From Mesorhizobium sp. Pch-S (GTDB taxonomy: Bacteria; Pseudomonadota; Alphaproteobacteria; Rhizobiales; Rhizobiaceae), in NCBI RefSeq assembly GCF_004136315.1, contig NZ_CP029562.1, positions 1,984,001 to 2,048,000 on the forward strand: a stretch of 64,000 nt of DNA. The letters are read 5' to 3'. Every line of letters starts with the position of its first letter. The first letter of the stretch is position 1. The notes under the pieces were generated by a model. That model saw nothing but the letters and a program-made list of their open reading frames with translations, ran no database searches and was not told the origin of the DNA. A program made the position numbers and the translations under genes. This document shows positions 6,356 to 15,702 of this stretch, in pieces.

Positions 6356-8587
6356 TCATCGGCTCAGTGTCAGATAGAGTTTCGGTAGAAGGTCGGTCAG
6401 CCGCTCGACCGCCGCGATGGTTATGGCGTTGCGCTGGCCGAAGATGCGGCCGAGATAGGAGTCGGCGTTCGAATCCAGGCCGACGCAGAACGTGTCGATG
6501 CCGAAACGATTGAGATGGTGTACCGCCTTGCGGGCATCCTCGACCAGATACTGGCGGTCCTCGACGTCGATGTCCGACGGCTCGCCGTCGGTGACGACGA
6601 GCAGCAGGCGGCGGTAGCTGCGCTCGCGGGCAAGGTCGGCGCCGGCATGGCGCATGGCGGCGCCGATGCGGGTGGAGAGCCCGCTCTCCAGGCCATCCAG
6701 CCGGGCATCGACAAGATCGTCGTAGCCACGGTCGAAATCCTTGATGCGAACGTAACGCACGTCGTCGCGCTTGTCAGAGCAGAAGGCGGCGATGGCGAAG
6801 GGATCGCCCAGTCCGGCCATAGCCCTGGCCAGCAGGGCCGCCGACTGGCGCTCGACATCGAGCACCGTACGCGTCGAGCCACGCATCTTCTCGGCGGTCG
6901 ACTGCGAGATGTCGAGCAGCAGCAGCACCGACAGGTCGCGGCTGCGCCGCTCATAGCGGCCATGGATGCGGTGATCGGCGGCCTCGCCGATGCGGCGGGC
7001 GACCGTCGCCTCGATGCAGGCGTCGATGTCGAGGAACTCGCCTTCCGGCTGGCGACGCAGGCGTTCGGCGCGGCTGACACGGGCGGAGCGGATCAGCGCC
7101 GCCACCCGCGCGACGAGATCGGCATGCTCTTCGACAAGCCGCGCCGCCGGACCATTGGCGACGGCTTTCGGCGCGTATTCCTTGACCGAGGTCCATTCGG
7201 GCTGCTCGCGGGCGGCGACATAGTCGTATTCGGGATAGCGAGCGACGAGCACGCCGTCCTGCGCCTGCTCGATCACCTCGACGCGCCCGCCGGTATCGCC
7301 CATCTCGGTTTCGGTGCGATCGGGCGGACGGCTGTCGTCCTGCTCTTGCCGGATACGCGCCGAAGACAGCACCTGTTCGGCCTCCGACGATTGCTGCTGG
7401 TCGTCGTCGCCGAAATCCCAGAGGCCGAGATTGTCGTCGCGGTAGGGCGGCTGCACGACATAGTTCTTCGGGTCGAACTGCACGCGCATCTGGCCCAGAT
7501 CGTTGCCGAGCAAATCGCCGATGCGGCGGCTGATCTGCTGGCTGCCCCAGTCCGCTTCGGCCTCGAAGAAGGCACGACGGCCCTTCTGAACCCAGGGGTC
7601 GGGATCGTCATAGGCCGGATCGGCGAGCGCCCGCGCCAGCCGCGCGAACAGGCCGGGCGCAGTGGCGGTGCCGGATGCTTCCGCCACATGGAAGGGTGTG
7701 AACAGGCGACGCAGCCCCGGAAGCTCGCGCATCGCCAGTTGCTCGACCCTGGCGTCTTCGATCAGCGACACCAGCGCGATCTGGGCCGGTTTCAGCCCGC
7801 CGACCGGAAAGCGTTCACGCGAGAACTTCAAGTGGGCGCCGATATGGGCGACGGCGGCACGGTAGAGCTTCTCGCTGTCGCTGCCCGAAAAGCCCGGATA
7901 GGCGGCGGGCAGCCTGACGACGCTGCCGTCGAAGCCCGGCCGTCGCCTGGCCTGCTCCGGCGCATTGGCCGGCGTCTCGCGCATCGGTGGCGTCTCGCCC
8001 CAGAGGGCGGCCAGATAAGGTTTCAGCCGCGCTTCGAGGTCGAGGAAACCGACCTCGCCGCTTTCGCGCAGCAGCCAGCGCCGTGCATTGGGGTCTTCCA
8101 GCGTGAAGAAACGCAGGCGCCGCTCCGGCTCGCCATTGTTCGAGCGCAGGCCGATCCTGATCCAGGAGGCCAGCGCGCGCACGTCGAGGCGCGCGGTCAG
8201 GCTGGCGGTCTGATCGAGCAGGGCGCCGGCCGATTCCGGCGCCTGATCGCCGACCTGTTCGATGAGCCGCAACCATTCCTGCAGCGAGGCCGCATCGGTA
8301 TAGCGTTTTGCCGCAACGATCGCCGCGGCCGGTGCCAGCGACGCCGCCCGACGGCCGGCCCGGATCGCCAGGCCCGACACAATCGCGGCCAGCGCGATCG
8401 CCGCCTGCGGCGAGGCGAGGCGTGCGAGTTCGGGCGAGTGCCGCAGATAGCTGTCGGTGACGACATCGCCGTAACCGGCGCCGACGAGACGGCGGCAGAC
8501 ATCACCCCAGGATTGGTAGAGATCGCCCGGGAAGGCGGATCGGATGGCCTCGTCCGACTGCATGATCGTCTTCTGCTCAGCGATCAT
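6356..8587 (-). CDS. CbbO/NorD-type VWA-domain activase partner
   Basis: 743 aa. NorD/CbbO proteins pair with a MoxR-type AAA ATPase (NorQ/CbbQ) to remodel or activate an enzyme: nitric oxide reductase in denitrifiers, Rubisco in chemoautotrophs. The C-terminal VWA domain has a MIDAS motif LLLLDISQST at about residue 560 (DxSxS), then VTDGEPSDID and a closing Arg-rich segment. The long N-terminal part is helical, with a P-G-rich linker. It starts 5 bases after the AAA gene and is in an operon with amiE, so the amidase or the importer is its likely client here rather than NOR or Rubisco, for which no genes are seen. This is inference. Confidence 0.85.
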   Translation of the reverse strand: MIAEQKTIMQSDEAIRSAFPGDLYQSWGDVCRRLVGAGYGDVVTDSYLRHSPELARLASPQAAIALAAIVSGLAIRAGRRAASLAPAAAIVAAKRYTDAASLQEWLRLIEQVGDQAPESAGALLDQTASLTARLDVRALASWIRIGLRSNNGEPERRLRFFTLEDPNARRWLLRESGEVGFLDLEARLKPYLAALWGETPPMRETPANAPEQARRRPGFDGSVVRLPAAYPGFSGSDSEKLYRAAVAHIGAHLKFSRERFPVGGLKPAQIALVSLIEDARVEQLAMRELPGLRRLFTPFHVAEASGTATAPGLFARLARALADPAYDDPDPWVQKGRRAFFEAEADWGSQQISRRIGDLLGNDLGQMRVQFDPKNYVVQPPYRDDNLGLWDFGDDDQQQSSEAEQVLSSARIRQEQDDSRPPDRTETEMGDTGGRVEVIEQAQDGVLVARYPEYDYVAAREQPEWTSVKEYAPKAVANGPAARLVEEHADLVARVAALIRSARVSRAERLRRQPEGEFLDIDACIEATVARRIGEAADHRIHGRYERRSRDLSVLLLLDISQSTAEKMRGSTRTVLDVERQSAALLARAMAGLGDPFAIAAFCSDKRDDVRYVRIKDFDRGYDDLVDARLDGLESGLSTRIGAAMRHAGADLARERSYRRLLLVVTDGEPSDIDVEDRQYLVEDARKAVHHLNRFGIDTFCVGLDSNADSYLGRIFGQRNAITIAAVERLTDLLPKLYLTLSR

Positions 8588-8592
8588 CGCCG

Positions 8593-9426
8593 TCAGAGGC
8601 AGGCCGCGATTGCAGCGGTGAGGGCGTCGCGCATGTCGGCATCGTCGGTGATCGGTAGCACCAGCGCCACCTCGCAGGCCTGGTCGAGCGCGATGCCGCC
8701 GGCGACGAGCTGGCCGGCATTGATCAGCATGCGCGTCGAAGCACCCTCCTCCAGCCCGTGGCCTTTCAGATTGCGCGAGCGCTGCGCGATGCGCACCAGC
8801 GTTTCGGCGACAGGCCGGTTCACGCCGGCTTCCGAGGCCACGATCTCCGCCTCGATCGCAGCGTCAGGATAGGTGAAGGCAATCGCCGCGAAACGCTGCT
8901 TGGTCGATTCCTTCAGGTCCTTGAGCACGCTCTGGTAGCCGGGGTTGTAGGAGATGACGAGCTGGAAATCGGGATGCGCCTTCAAGACCTCGTTCTTCTT
9001 TTCCAGCGGCAGGATGCGGCGGTCGTCGGTCAGCGAGTGGATGACGACGGTGGTGTCCTGTCTGGCCTCGACGATCTCGTCGAGGTAGCAGATGGCGCCG
9101 GAGCGCACGGCTAAAGTCAGCGGGCCGTCATGCCAGACGGTGCCGTCGGCATCGAGCAGATAGCGCCCGACGAGGTCGGACGCGGTCATGTCCTCATGAC
9201 AGGAAACGGTGACCAGCGGGCGCTTGAGCCGCCAGGCCATGTGTTCGACGAAACGCGTCTTGCCGCAGCCGGTCGGCCCCTTGAGCATGACAGGCATGCG
9301 CGCGCCATAGGCGGCCTGGAACAGCGCGACCTCGTGCCCGACGGAGCGGTAATAGGGTTCCCGGTCGATCCTGAAATCGTCGAGTGCAGGATCGTGAGCC
9401 GATTTGGCGCCGCTGGTGCTGTGCAT
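8593..9426 (-). CDS. CbbQ/NirQ/NorQ-type MoxR AAA+ ATPase
   Basis: 277 aa from the ATG at 9426 (GAGG upstream). Walker A GPTGCGKT is at residues 50-57, Walker B AICYLDEI at about 110-117, and a sensor-1 region [12 protein letters not shown] at about 155-166. It resembles CbbQ/NorQ ATPases, which form hexamers and work with the VWA protein encoded next. The gene sits directly after amiE. Pseudomonas amidase operons also contain an AAA+ gene (amiB) beside amiE, so an amidase-assembly role has precedent, though AmiB is not known to belong to this exact subfamily. Confidence 0.9.
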   Translation of the reverse strand: MHSTSGAKSAHDPALDDFRIDREPYYRSVGHEVALFQAAYGARMPVMLKGPTGCGKTRFVEHMAWRLKRPLVTVSCHEDMTASDLVGRYLLDADGTVWHDGPLTLAVRSGAICYLDEIVEARQDTTVVIHSLTDDRRILPLEKKNEVLKAHPDFQLVISYNPGYQSVLKDLKESTKQRFAAIAFTYPDAAIEAEIVASEAGVNRPVAETLVRIAQRSRNLKGHGLEEGASTRMLINAGQLVAGGIALDQACEVALVLPITDDADMRDALTAAIAACL

Positions 9427-9581
9427 TTCCAACCTCGATGCGAATGCTGTTCAATTTCTCACCCACGTTCTTCCCTCGAAGAGACGCCGGATGAGCCGCC
9501 ATGGAGAGTGCTCTGAGAAGATTCGACGCCAAAACGTGCCGCGGCCCCTCGCCTGCCGCGACACGCCAGTGGCCGCGCCGT

Positions 9582-10619
9582 TCAGCGGTGCGCCGCCACC
9601 TTGTTCGGGATGCCTTCGATCGGGCTTTCCGGCGTGCCGACCGTCTGACGGGTCATCGCCTCGACCTTTTCGCGCGTGCCTTCAGGATCGGTGATCCACT
9701 GATGGTAGAAGTTGTACGGGCACACGGCATGGCCGCGGGTGTCGTCACCGGAGTTGATCAGGCCGGTGTAACCGCGGTGCAGCAGCTTGAAGAGGTGGTT
9801 CTGCGACTGCATGTTGCGGCGCGCGTCGCGCAGCAGCGAGGTCGAGAGCTGCGCATACTGGATGCCGTTCTCCTCTGTACCGCATTCGCCGAGCGTGCGG
9901 CCGTCGAAGCCGATGATCGCCGAATGACCGAAGTAGGAATAGACGCCGTCGAAGCCGGAGGCGTTGGCGACCGCAACATAGACGTTGTTGGCCCAGGCCA
10001 TCGATTTCGAGATCAACACCTGCTGTTCCTTAGCCGGATACATATAACCCTGGCAGCGGATGATCAGCTCGGCCCCGCGCATGGCGCAGTCGCGCCAGAT
10101 TTCGGGATAGTTGCCGTCGTCGCAGATGATGAGCGAGATCTTCAGGCCCTTGGGACCATCCGAGACATAGGTGCAGTCGCCGGGGTACCAGCCCTCGATC
10201 GGCACCCAGGGCATGATCTTGCGATACTTCTGCACGATCTCGCCCTTGTCGTTCATCAGGATCAGCGTGTTGTAGGGCGCCTTGTTGGGGTGCTCCTCAT
10301 GGCGCTCGCCGGTCAGCGAGAACACGCCCCAGACCCGCGCCTTCTTGCAGGCTTCGGCGAAGATCCTGGTTTCCTCGCCCGGAATGGCCGAGGCGGTCTC
10401 GTACATTTCCTTCTGGTCGTACATGATGCCGTGCGTGGAATATTCCGGGAAGATCACAAGATCCATGCCAGGCAGGCCACGCTTCATGCCTTCCACCATG
10501 TCGGCGATCTTGCGGGCATTGGCGAGCACTTCTTCGCGTGTATGCAGCCGCGGCATCTTGTAGTTGACGACGGCAACACCGACGGTGTCGTTGCTGCTCG
10601 AAATATCGCCATGGTACAT
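9582..10619 (-). CDS. amiE: aliphatic amidase
   Basis: 345 aa, matching AmiE (346 aa). It hydrolyses short aliphatic amides such as acetamide to the acid and ammonia in the cytoplasm. The nitrilase-superfamily catalytic triad falls at the exact AmiE positions: Glu59 (FPEYS), Lys134 (KYRKIMPW) and Cys166 ([15 protein letters not shown]). The start at 10619 has a strong AGGAGGAG site 7-8 bases upstream. It lies after the five transporter genes and before the AAA/VWA pair, all on the same strand, so uptake and hydrolysis of amides are in one operon. A formamidase activity cannot be excluded from sequence alone. Confidence 0.95.
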   Translation of the reverse strand: MYHGDISSSNDTVGVAVVNYKMPRLHTREEVLANARKIADMVEGMKRGLPGMDLVIFPEYSTHGIMYDQKEMYETASAIPGEETRIFAEACKKARVWGVFSLTGERHEEHPNKAPYNTLILMNDKGEIVQKYRKIMPWVPIEGWYPGDCTYVSDGPKGLKISLIICDDGNYPEIWRDCAMRGAELIIRCQGYMYPAKEQQVLISKSMAWANNVYVAVANASGFDGVYSYFGHSAIIGFDGRTLGECGTEENGIQYAQLSTSLLRDARRNMQSQNHLFKLLHRGYTGLINSGDDTRGHAVCPYNFYHQWITDPEGTREKVEAMTRQTVGTPESPIEGIPNKVAAHR

Positions 10620-10688
10620 TTTTCAGTCTCCTCCTGTGGTTGCTGAACGCTTTGCCGGACACGATCTTCGGGATCATGTCCCGGGCAT

Positions 10689-11384
10689 CTAGACGACGAG
10701 ATGCTTGTGAATGAGGTCGTCGCTTAGCTCGGTGATGGCGCCGCCGACGGCGACGCTGCCGCGATTGAGGATCGCGAAATGTTTCGAGGCACGGCGGGCA
10801 AAGGCGATGTTCTGCTCGACCAGCACGATGGTCAGGCCCTGCTTGCGGTTGAGGTCGATCAGCACGTCCTCGATCTCCTCGACGATGTTGGGCTGGATGC
10901 CTTCGGTCGGCTCGTCGAGCAGCATCACCTTGGGTTCCGACAGCAGCGCCCGTGCGATCGCCAGTTGCTGCTGCTGACCGCCGGAGAGGTTGCCGCCGCG
11001 GCGGTTGAGGAATTCCTTGAGGATCGGGAACAGGTCGAGCACCCATTCGGCGATCCGGCCACCGCCACCCTTGGCGGCAAAGGTGCCGACCATCAGGTTC
11101 TCGCGCACGGTGAAGCCCGGCAGGATGCCGCGTCCCTGCGGCACGTAGCCGAGGCCGGCCAGCGCGCGTTCATGCGTCGGCCTCGCCACCAGTTCCTCAC
11201 CATCGAGGCGGATGGAACCGGAGGTGCGGCTCATCAGGCCGAGCATGGTGCGCAGCAGCGTTGTCTTGCCGACGCCGTTGCGACCGAGCACGGAGAAGAA
11301 ATCACCGCTCTCCACCGTCATCGAAACCGACTGCAGGGCGCGGCTGCGGCCATAGAAGCCGTCGACATTGGCGAGCTCAAGCAT
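10689..11384 (-). CDS. urtE: amide/urea-type ABC transporter ATPase (UrtE-like)
   Basis: 231 aa from the ATG at 11384 (GGAGGGAT upstream); it overlaps the end of the UrtD-like gene by 8 bases, a sign of coupling. Walker A GRNGVGKTT at residues 34-42, Q-loop VPQGRGILPG, signature LSGGQQQQL at about 135-143, Walker B VMLLDEPTEGIQP. The branched-chain amino-acid/urea (HAAT) type is clear from the short length and the LGYVPQGRGI motif. The co-transcribed amiE argues for amides as the physiological substrate. Confidence 0.92.
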   Translation of the reverse strand: MLELANVDGFYGRSRALQSVSMTVESGDFFSVLGRNGVGKTTLLRTMLGLMSRTSGSIRLDGEELVARPTHERALAGLGYVPQGRGILPGFTVRENLMVGTFAAKGGGGRIAEWVLDLFPILKEFLNRRGGNLSGGQQQQLAIARALLSEPKVMLLDEPTEGIQPNIVEEIEDVLIDLNRKQGLTIVLVEQNIAFARRASKHFAILNRGSVAVGGAITELSDDLIHKHLVV

Positions 11385-12135
11385 GGCCGATCCCTCCGGA
11401 ACCGAGATAGGCGTCACGCACCGCCTGGTTGCCTTCGATGTCGGCAATGCTGCCTTCGGCAAGCAGCTTGCCCTGGTGCATGACAGAAATGGTCTGGGCG
11501 ATGTCGCGCACGAAACCCATGTCGTGCTCGACGACGATCAGCGTGTGGCGGCCGCCGAGCCGGTTGAAGAGCTGCGCCGTCTTCTTGGTCTCCTGCGCGG
11601 TCATGCCGGCGGTGGGCTCGTCCATCAGGATCAGTGACGGGTCCTGCGCCAGGATCAGCGCGATCTCCAGCCATTGCGTCTGCCCGTGCGACAGATGCGC
11701 GGCCGGCGTGTCGAGCTCGTCCTCGAGCCCGACCAGTTCGGCGAGCCGCTCGATGTCTTCGGTGTCGCCGCCCTGGCCGAAGGTCGTCAGATTGGCGAAC
11801 ACGCCTGGCTGCTTCGAGTGGCCGATGTGCAGATTGTCACGCACGCTGAGCGCCCGGAACACGCTGGGCACCTGGAACTTGCGGCCGATGCCGGCACGCG
11901 CGATGGCGTGTTCGCTGAGCCTGTGGATGGGCTTGCCCTTGAACACGATCTCGCCGCCCGACAATCGGGTCTTGCCGCAGATCAGGTCGAGCGCGGTGGT
12001 CTTGCCGGCGCCGTTCGGACCGATCAGGCAGCGCAGTTCGCCGGCACGGACCTTGAGGCAGAGGTCCGACACGGCACGGAAGCCGCTGAAGGACACACTG
12101 GCATTGTCGACGATAAGCTGGTTTTCGCTGGTCAT
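11377..12135 (-). CDS. urtD: amide/urea-type ABC transporter ATPase (UrtD-like)
   Basis: 252 aa. The ATG at 12135 overlaps the TGA of the permease gene as ATGA. Walker A GPNGAGKTT is at residues 39-47, signature LSHGQTQWLEIALIL in the middle, Walker B LILMDEPTAGMT, then the H-loop VVEHDMGFVR. SHGQxQWLEI is characteristic of UrtD. It forms the second nucleotide-binding subunit of the importer with the UrtE-like protein. Confidence 0.93.
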   Translation of the reverse strand: MTSENQLIVDNASVSFSGFRAVSDLCLKVRAGELRCLIGPNGAGKTTALDLICGKTRLSGGEIVFKGKPIHRLSEHAIARAGIGRKFQVPSVFRALSVRDNLHIGHSKQPGVFANLTTFGQGGDTEDIERLAELVGLEDELDTPAAHLSHGQTQWLEIALILAQDPSLILMDEPTAGMTAQETKKTAQLFNRLGGRHTLIVVEHDMGFVRDIAQTISVMHQGKLLAEGSIADIEGNQAVRDAYLGSGGIGHA

Positions 12136-13388
12136 CGCGTGCTCTCGATCTCGCGGCCGTTTGGCATGGCTTCGGTGTGCTGCACCGGCTTCGGCGCCGG
12201 TGCGGGACGCTGCCGTTCGAAACGCCGGGCGAGGCTGGCGAAGGCGCCGGCAATGCCTTGCGGCAGGAACAGCACGACGAGCACGAACAGCAGACCCATG
12301 ATCAGGGTCCAGGTGTCGAGGAAGGTTTCCGATTCCGACAAGGCACCCTGCACACCGGTGACGATGAGGGCGCCGAGCATGGCGCCGAGCAGGCTCTGCC
12401 GACCGCCGACCGCGACCCATATGACGACCGAAAGCGAGAGCGGCACGCCGAGGAAGGTCGGCGAGGCGAACTCCATGACGATGGTGTAGAGCATGCCGGC
12501 AAGGCCTGCGATCGCCGCCGAAACCGAGAAGATGAAGATCTTGTAGAGCGCGACGTCGTAGCCGAAGAAGCGGACACGGTCCTCCTCGTCGCGGATCGCC
12601 TGCACGATCAGCCCCGCCTTGCTCCTGGTGATGGCAAGTGCCAGGAACAGCGTGACGGTCAGGCAGATCGCAACAAGGTAATAGCTCGACGAACCATAGG
12701 CGTCGAAGGTGATGCCGGCGATGTCGAACTGGCCGAGATCGGTGATGCCGTTGAAGCCGCCGGTGTAGGCCTGCTGGTCAATGATGACGAGTTGCACCAC
12801 CACCATGGCGGCGAGTGTTATGATGGCGGCATAGACGCCCGTCACCCTGCCCTTGAAGACGAACCAGCCGAGCAGGGCGGCGACGCCGGCGGGAAGCAGG
12901 ATGCCGGCGAGCACGCCGAACAGGGGCGAATAGAACGGTGTCCAGAACCAGGGCAGTTCGGTGACGTTGTTCCAGACCATGAAGTCGGGAAGACCGTCGG
13001 CGCCGGTGTGCACCGGAACGGTCTTGAGCTTCAGCATCATCGCCATGCAGTAGGAGCCGATGCCGAAGGTCATCGCCTGGCCGAGGTTCAGGATGCCCCC
13101 ATAACCCCAGGACAGGCTGAGCGAGACGGCCAGCATGCCGAAGACGAGATAGCGGGCATATTTGTTGAGCAGGAAGGCATCCTGCAAAAACACCGGCACC
13201 AGCAGGATGGCCAAACACACCGCCGCGTAGAGCGCGATTTCGGTCTTCGTTCTGGCCAGAGCGTTTCCGTTTTTCACGGAACCGCGGAAACGCTCCAGTT
13301 CTTTGTTTTCACGCAATTCCGGACGGAAAACCGCTACGCCCTTTTCCTGGATTTGCTCTGGCACTCTGTTGTTTCCCTGGCTGGACAT
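12132..13388 (-). CDS. urtC: amide/urea-type ABC transporter permease (UrtC-like)
   Basis: 418 aa inner-membrane protein with about nine hydrophobic segments beginning near residue 50 (TEIALYAAVCLAILLVPVFL) and the family motif SWGYGGILNLGQAMTFGIG. UrtC proteins are about 360-380 aa. The extra N-terminal 45 or so residues are hydrophilic and are encoded by a dispersed palindromic repeat (13259-13366), so the present start region appears rebuilt by a repeat insertion. A GTG inside the repeat (Val38, GTGAAAAACGG) is an alternative start. It is preceded by the UrtB-like gene and coupled to the UrtD-like gene. Confidence 0.9.
   Translation of the reverse strand: MSSQGNNRVPEQIQEKGVAVFRPELRENKELERFRGSVKNGNALARTKTEIALYAAVCLAILLVPVFLQDAFLLNKYARYLVFGMLAVSLSLSWGYGGILNLGQAMTFGIGSYCMAMMLKLKTVPVHTGADGLPDFMVWNNVTELPWFWTPFYSPLFGVLAGILLPAGVAALLGWFVFKGRVTGVYAAIITLAAMVVVQLVIIDQQAYTGGFNGITDLGQFDIAGITFDAYGSSSYYLVAICLTVTLFLALAITRSKAGLIVQAIRDEEDRVRFFGYDVALYKIFIFSVSAAIAGLAGMLYTIVMEFASPTFLGVPLSLSVVIWVAVGGRQSLLGAMLGALIVTGVQGALSESETFLDTWTLIMGLLFVLVVLFLPQGIAGAFASLARRFERQRPAPAPKPVQHTEAMPNGREIESTR
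13259..13366. repeat. dispersed palindromic repeat inside the urtC 5' coding region
   Basis: GAGCGTTTCCG...CGGAAACGCTC (13259-13297) is joined to TTTGTTTTCACGCAATTCCG and GACGGAAAACCGCTACGCCC...TTTTCCTGGATTTGCTC. The same modules occur, in intergenic DNA, at 57272-57364 and partly at 58475-58540. Here they are read in frame as the N-terminus of the permease. Confidence 0.7.
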
Positions 13389-13398
13389 GATCGTCTTC

Positions 13399-14268
13399 TC
13401 AGGCGCGCAGGCGGGCGGTGAACAGGCCCTGCGGCCGGAAGCGGATGAGGACGACGATGGCGAGCAGCACCAGCGCCTTGGCGATCGTGTCGTTGGAATA
13501 GAAAGCGAGGTAACCCGACAGTTCGCCGAGGATGCCCGAGCTGGCCAGCGTGCCCATCAGGCTCTGCGTGCCGCCGAGCACCACCACCATGAAGGCGTCG
13601 ACGACATAGGTGGTGCCCATCTCCGGCGACACGCTCTTCAAGGGCGACACCAGCGCACCGGCAAGGCCGGCCATGCCGGCGCCGTAAGCGAAGGTCGAGC
13701 GATAGATGCGGCCGGCATTGATGCCGAAGGAGGAAGCGACCGCACGGTTCTGGGTGATGGCGCGCAGCTTCAGGCCGAAACTGGTGTAGCGGTAGATGCC
13801 CCAGGTCAGCGCGAACAGGCCGAGCGACAGGAACAGGATGAACAGGCGATAGGCGGAGTCGGTCGCGCCGAGAATGTTGACGCTCTGCGACAGCGATTCC
13901 GGCATCTGCACGTAGCGCAATTCACCGCCAGCGGTCAGGCGGATCGCCTGCTGCGCCATGACGCCGATGCCCCAGGTCGCCAGGATGGTGTCGAGCGGCC
14001 GGTCATAGAGATGGCGGATGACCAGCGCCTCAATGAGCCAGCCAAACAAGGCGAGCAGCAGGAAAATCGGTACCAGGCTCGCCAGCAGGCCGAGCCCGAA
14101 CTGCGTCTGCAGGAACCAGGCCGCGTAGGCTCCGAGCATGACGAACTCGCCATGGGCAAGGTTGATGACGCCGGTAACGCCATAGATGATGGCGAGGCCG
14201 AGCGCGACCAACAGCAGGATGGAGCCGATGCTCAGGCCCGTCATGATCTGGGAGACGAAGATTTCCAT
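13399..14268 (-). CDS. urtB: amide/urea-type ABC transporter permease (UrtB-like)
   Basis: 289 aa from Met at 14268 (MEIFVSQIMTGLSIGSILLL); a longer frame to 14340 reads into a palindromic repeat and is not used. About eight transmembrane segments. The LivH/UrtB signature GVTGVINLAHGEFVMLGAY lies near residues 31-49. It forms the membrane channel with the UrtC-like protein. The gap to the substrate-binding gene holds only a repeat. Confidence 0.93.
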   Translation of the reverse strand: MEIFVSQIMTGLSIGSILLLVALGLAIIYGVTGVINLAHGEFVMLGAYAAWFLQTQFGLGLLASLVPIFLLLALFGWLIEALVIRHLYDRPLDTILATWGIGVMAQQAIRLTAGGELRYVQMPESLSQSVNILGATDSAYRLFILFLSLGLFALTWGIYRYTSFGLKLRAITQNRAVASSFGINAGRIYRSTFAYGAGMAGLAGALVSPLKSVSPEMGTTYVVDAFMVVVLGGTQSLMGTLASSGILGELSGYLAFYSNDTIAKALVLLAIVVLIRFRPQGLFTARLRA

Positions 14269-14341
14269 GTCGCCGCTTCTTCCGGGAAAGAGGGGACGGG
14301 GCGGTGCGAAGCCCGCCACCGATTGCTTCAAGTTGCGCATC

Positions 14342-14383
14342 GCGCTTTCCGAAAATCGGAACCGATTTTCGGGGCCGGTGCGC
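14342..14383. repeat. palindromic repeat (CGAAAATCGG type)
   Basis: GCGC...CCGAAAATCGG-AA-CCGATTTTCGG...GCGC lies between the substrate-binding gene and the UrtB-like gene. It shares its core with the element at 1000-1047. In mRNA it would form a stable hairpin between the highly expressed binding-protein message and the permease message. Confidence 0.7.
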
Positions 14384-14389
14384 AGGCAA

Positions 14390-15637
14390 TCAGCTCTGCT
14401 TGAGGCCTTCGGCCGTGCAGTGCTGGTTGGGGTAGGCCTTGTAGGGCGACGGCTCGAGCCAGTTGGCCGACTGCTTCAGAATCTTGAACTGGCCGTCGGC
14501 CTGGCACTGGCCGATCTTCGGCCACAGCCAGCTGTGCAGGTTCTCCGGCTCGACGCGGACCTTGCCCTGCGGCGCCACCAGTTCCTGGCCTTTCACCGCC
14601 TCACGGATGGCGTTGGGCGAGATGTCGGAGCCGGCCAGTTTCTCGACCGCCTGCTTGAACAGGTAGATCTGGAAATAGGACGGTTCGGACACGAAGTGGG
14701 TGACCTTGTCGCCGCCCCAGCGCTTCTTGTAGGCATCGACGAATTTGTGGTTCTCGGGCGAGTCCCACACCATGAAGTAGGGCGCCGAGGTGAAGTGGCC
14801 GGCGGCCGCCTCGCCGCCCATCGCCGCCACTTCGTTCTCGGAGGTGGTGAGGCTTGCCATCGGCATCTTCTCGGGATCGAGGCCGGCGGCATGGTACTGG
14901 CGGTGCAGTGCGACCACGGAATCGCCGACCACGGTGGAGAAGATGACGTTCGGCTTCTCGGCCTTCAGCTTGTTGATGACGGACGAGAACTCGGAATGGC
15001 CGAGCGGTACATACTCCTCGGCGACCACCTCTGCGCCGAGCTCGGCCAGCAGCTTCTTGCAGTAGTTGTTCTCTTCCTTCGGGTAGATGTAGTTCGAGCC
15101 GATCAGGTACCAGCGCTTGCCGAACTTCTCGACCAGCCACGGCACGAAGTCGTCCTGCTGCTGGTTGGGCACGGCGCCGGTGTAGATGACGTTCTTCGAG
15201 CATTCGCGGCCCTCATAGAGGGTCGGGTACCAGTAGAGATTGTTCTGCTTCTCGAACACCGGCAGCACCGCCTTGCGGCTGGCCGAGGTGTAGGAGCCGA
15301 ACACCGAGACGCATTTGTCGGACAGCACCAGCTTGCGGGCCTTTTCGGCGAAGGTCGCCGGATCGGAGGCCGGGTCCTCGACCACCGGCACGAGCTTCCT
15401 GCCGTTGATGCCACCGGCGGCATTGATCTCCTCGATCGCCATGATCGTCGCCTTGTTGAGCGACTCCTCGATGATGGCGGTGGTACCGGTGAGCGAGAAC
15501 AGCACGCCCACCTTGATCTCGCCGTCGGCGGCATAGGCCAGCGACGAATTCTTGCTCCAGATATGCGGGAAACCGACGAGGGACACGGTGCCGAAAGCGG
15601 CAGTGGCCTTCAGAAAACTGCGACGATTGCTTTTCAC
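14390..15637 (-). CDS. urtA: Tat-exported amide/urea-binding protein (FmdD/UrtA-like)
   Basis: 415 aa from a GTG at 15637 with AGGGGAG upstream; the longer frame to 15793 runs back through two terminators and is rejected. The N-terminus has a Tat signal (NRRSFLKATAAFGTVSLVG). The mature part is a type-1 periplasmic-binding fold: IKVGVLFSLTGTTAIIEESL, EEINAAGGINGRKL, YWYPTLYEG, PNVIFSTVVGDS and, near the C-terminus, EAVKGQELVAPQGKVRVEPEN. It resembles the AmiC sensor encoded upstream, which suggests both bind the same amides. Two intrinsic terminators lie between amiR and this gene. Confidence 0.93.
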   Translation of the reverse strand: MKSNRRSFLKATAAFGTVSLVGFPHIWSKNSSLAYAADGEIKVGVLFSLTGTTAIIEESLNKATIMAIEEINAAGGINGRKLVPVVEDPASDPATFAEKARKLVLSDKCVSVFGSYTSASRKAVLPVFEKQNNLYWYPTLYEGRECSKNVIYTGAVPNQQQDDFVPWLVEKFGKRWYLIGSNYIYPKEENNYCKKLLAELGAEVVAEEYVPLGHSEFSSVINKLKAEKPNVIFSTVVGDSVVALHRQYHAAGLDPEKMPMASLTTSENEVAAMGGEAAAGHFTSAPYFMVWDSPENHKFVDAYKKRWGGDKVTHFVSEPSYFQIYLFKQAVEKLAGSDISPNAIREAVKGQELVAPQGKVRVEPENLHSWLWPKIGQCQADGQFKILKQSANWLEPSPYKAYPNQHCTAEGLKQS

Positions 15638-15652
15638 CTTCTTCTCCCCTGA

Positions 15653-15702
15653 AAACAAAAAAGGCCCCGAAGCGAGCTGCCGAAGCAGACCGTTTCGAGG
15701 CC
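15653..15702 (-). terminator. leader terminator T2 before the amide importer
   Basis: On the minus strand GGCCTCGAA (15702-15694) pairs with TTCGGGGCC (15671-15663) around an inner CTGC-TTCG-GCAG hairpin and is followed by TTTTTTGTTTT. It ends about 25 bases before the GTG of the binding-protein gene, so it must be read through for expression. Just upstream, GGC-AATACG-GCC could form a small hexaloop hairpin whose 3' strand overlaps the terminator stem, and GCAGC-GGCGTC-GCTGC lies before that; these look like a degenerate second ANTAR-type site but lack the A1/G4 loop pattern. Confidence 0.75.

Noticed and set aside
6515..8872. 785-aa plus-strand frame opposite the VWA gene
   Set aside because: Exact antisense of a clear NorD/CbbO gene; no domain and poor composition.
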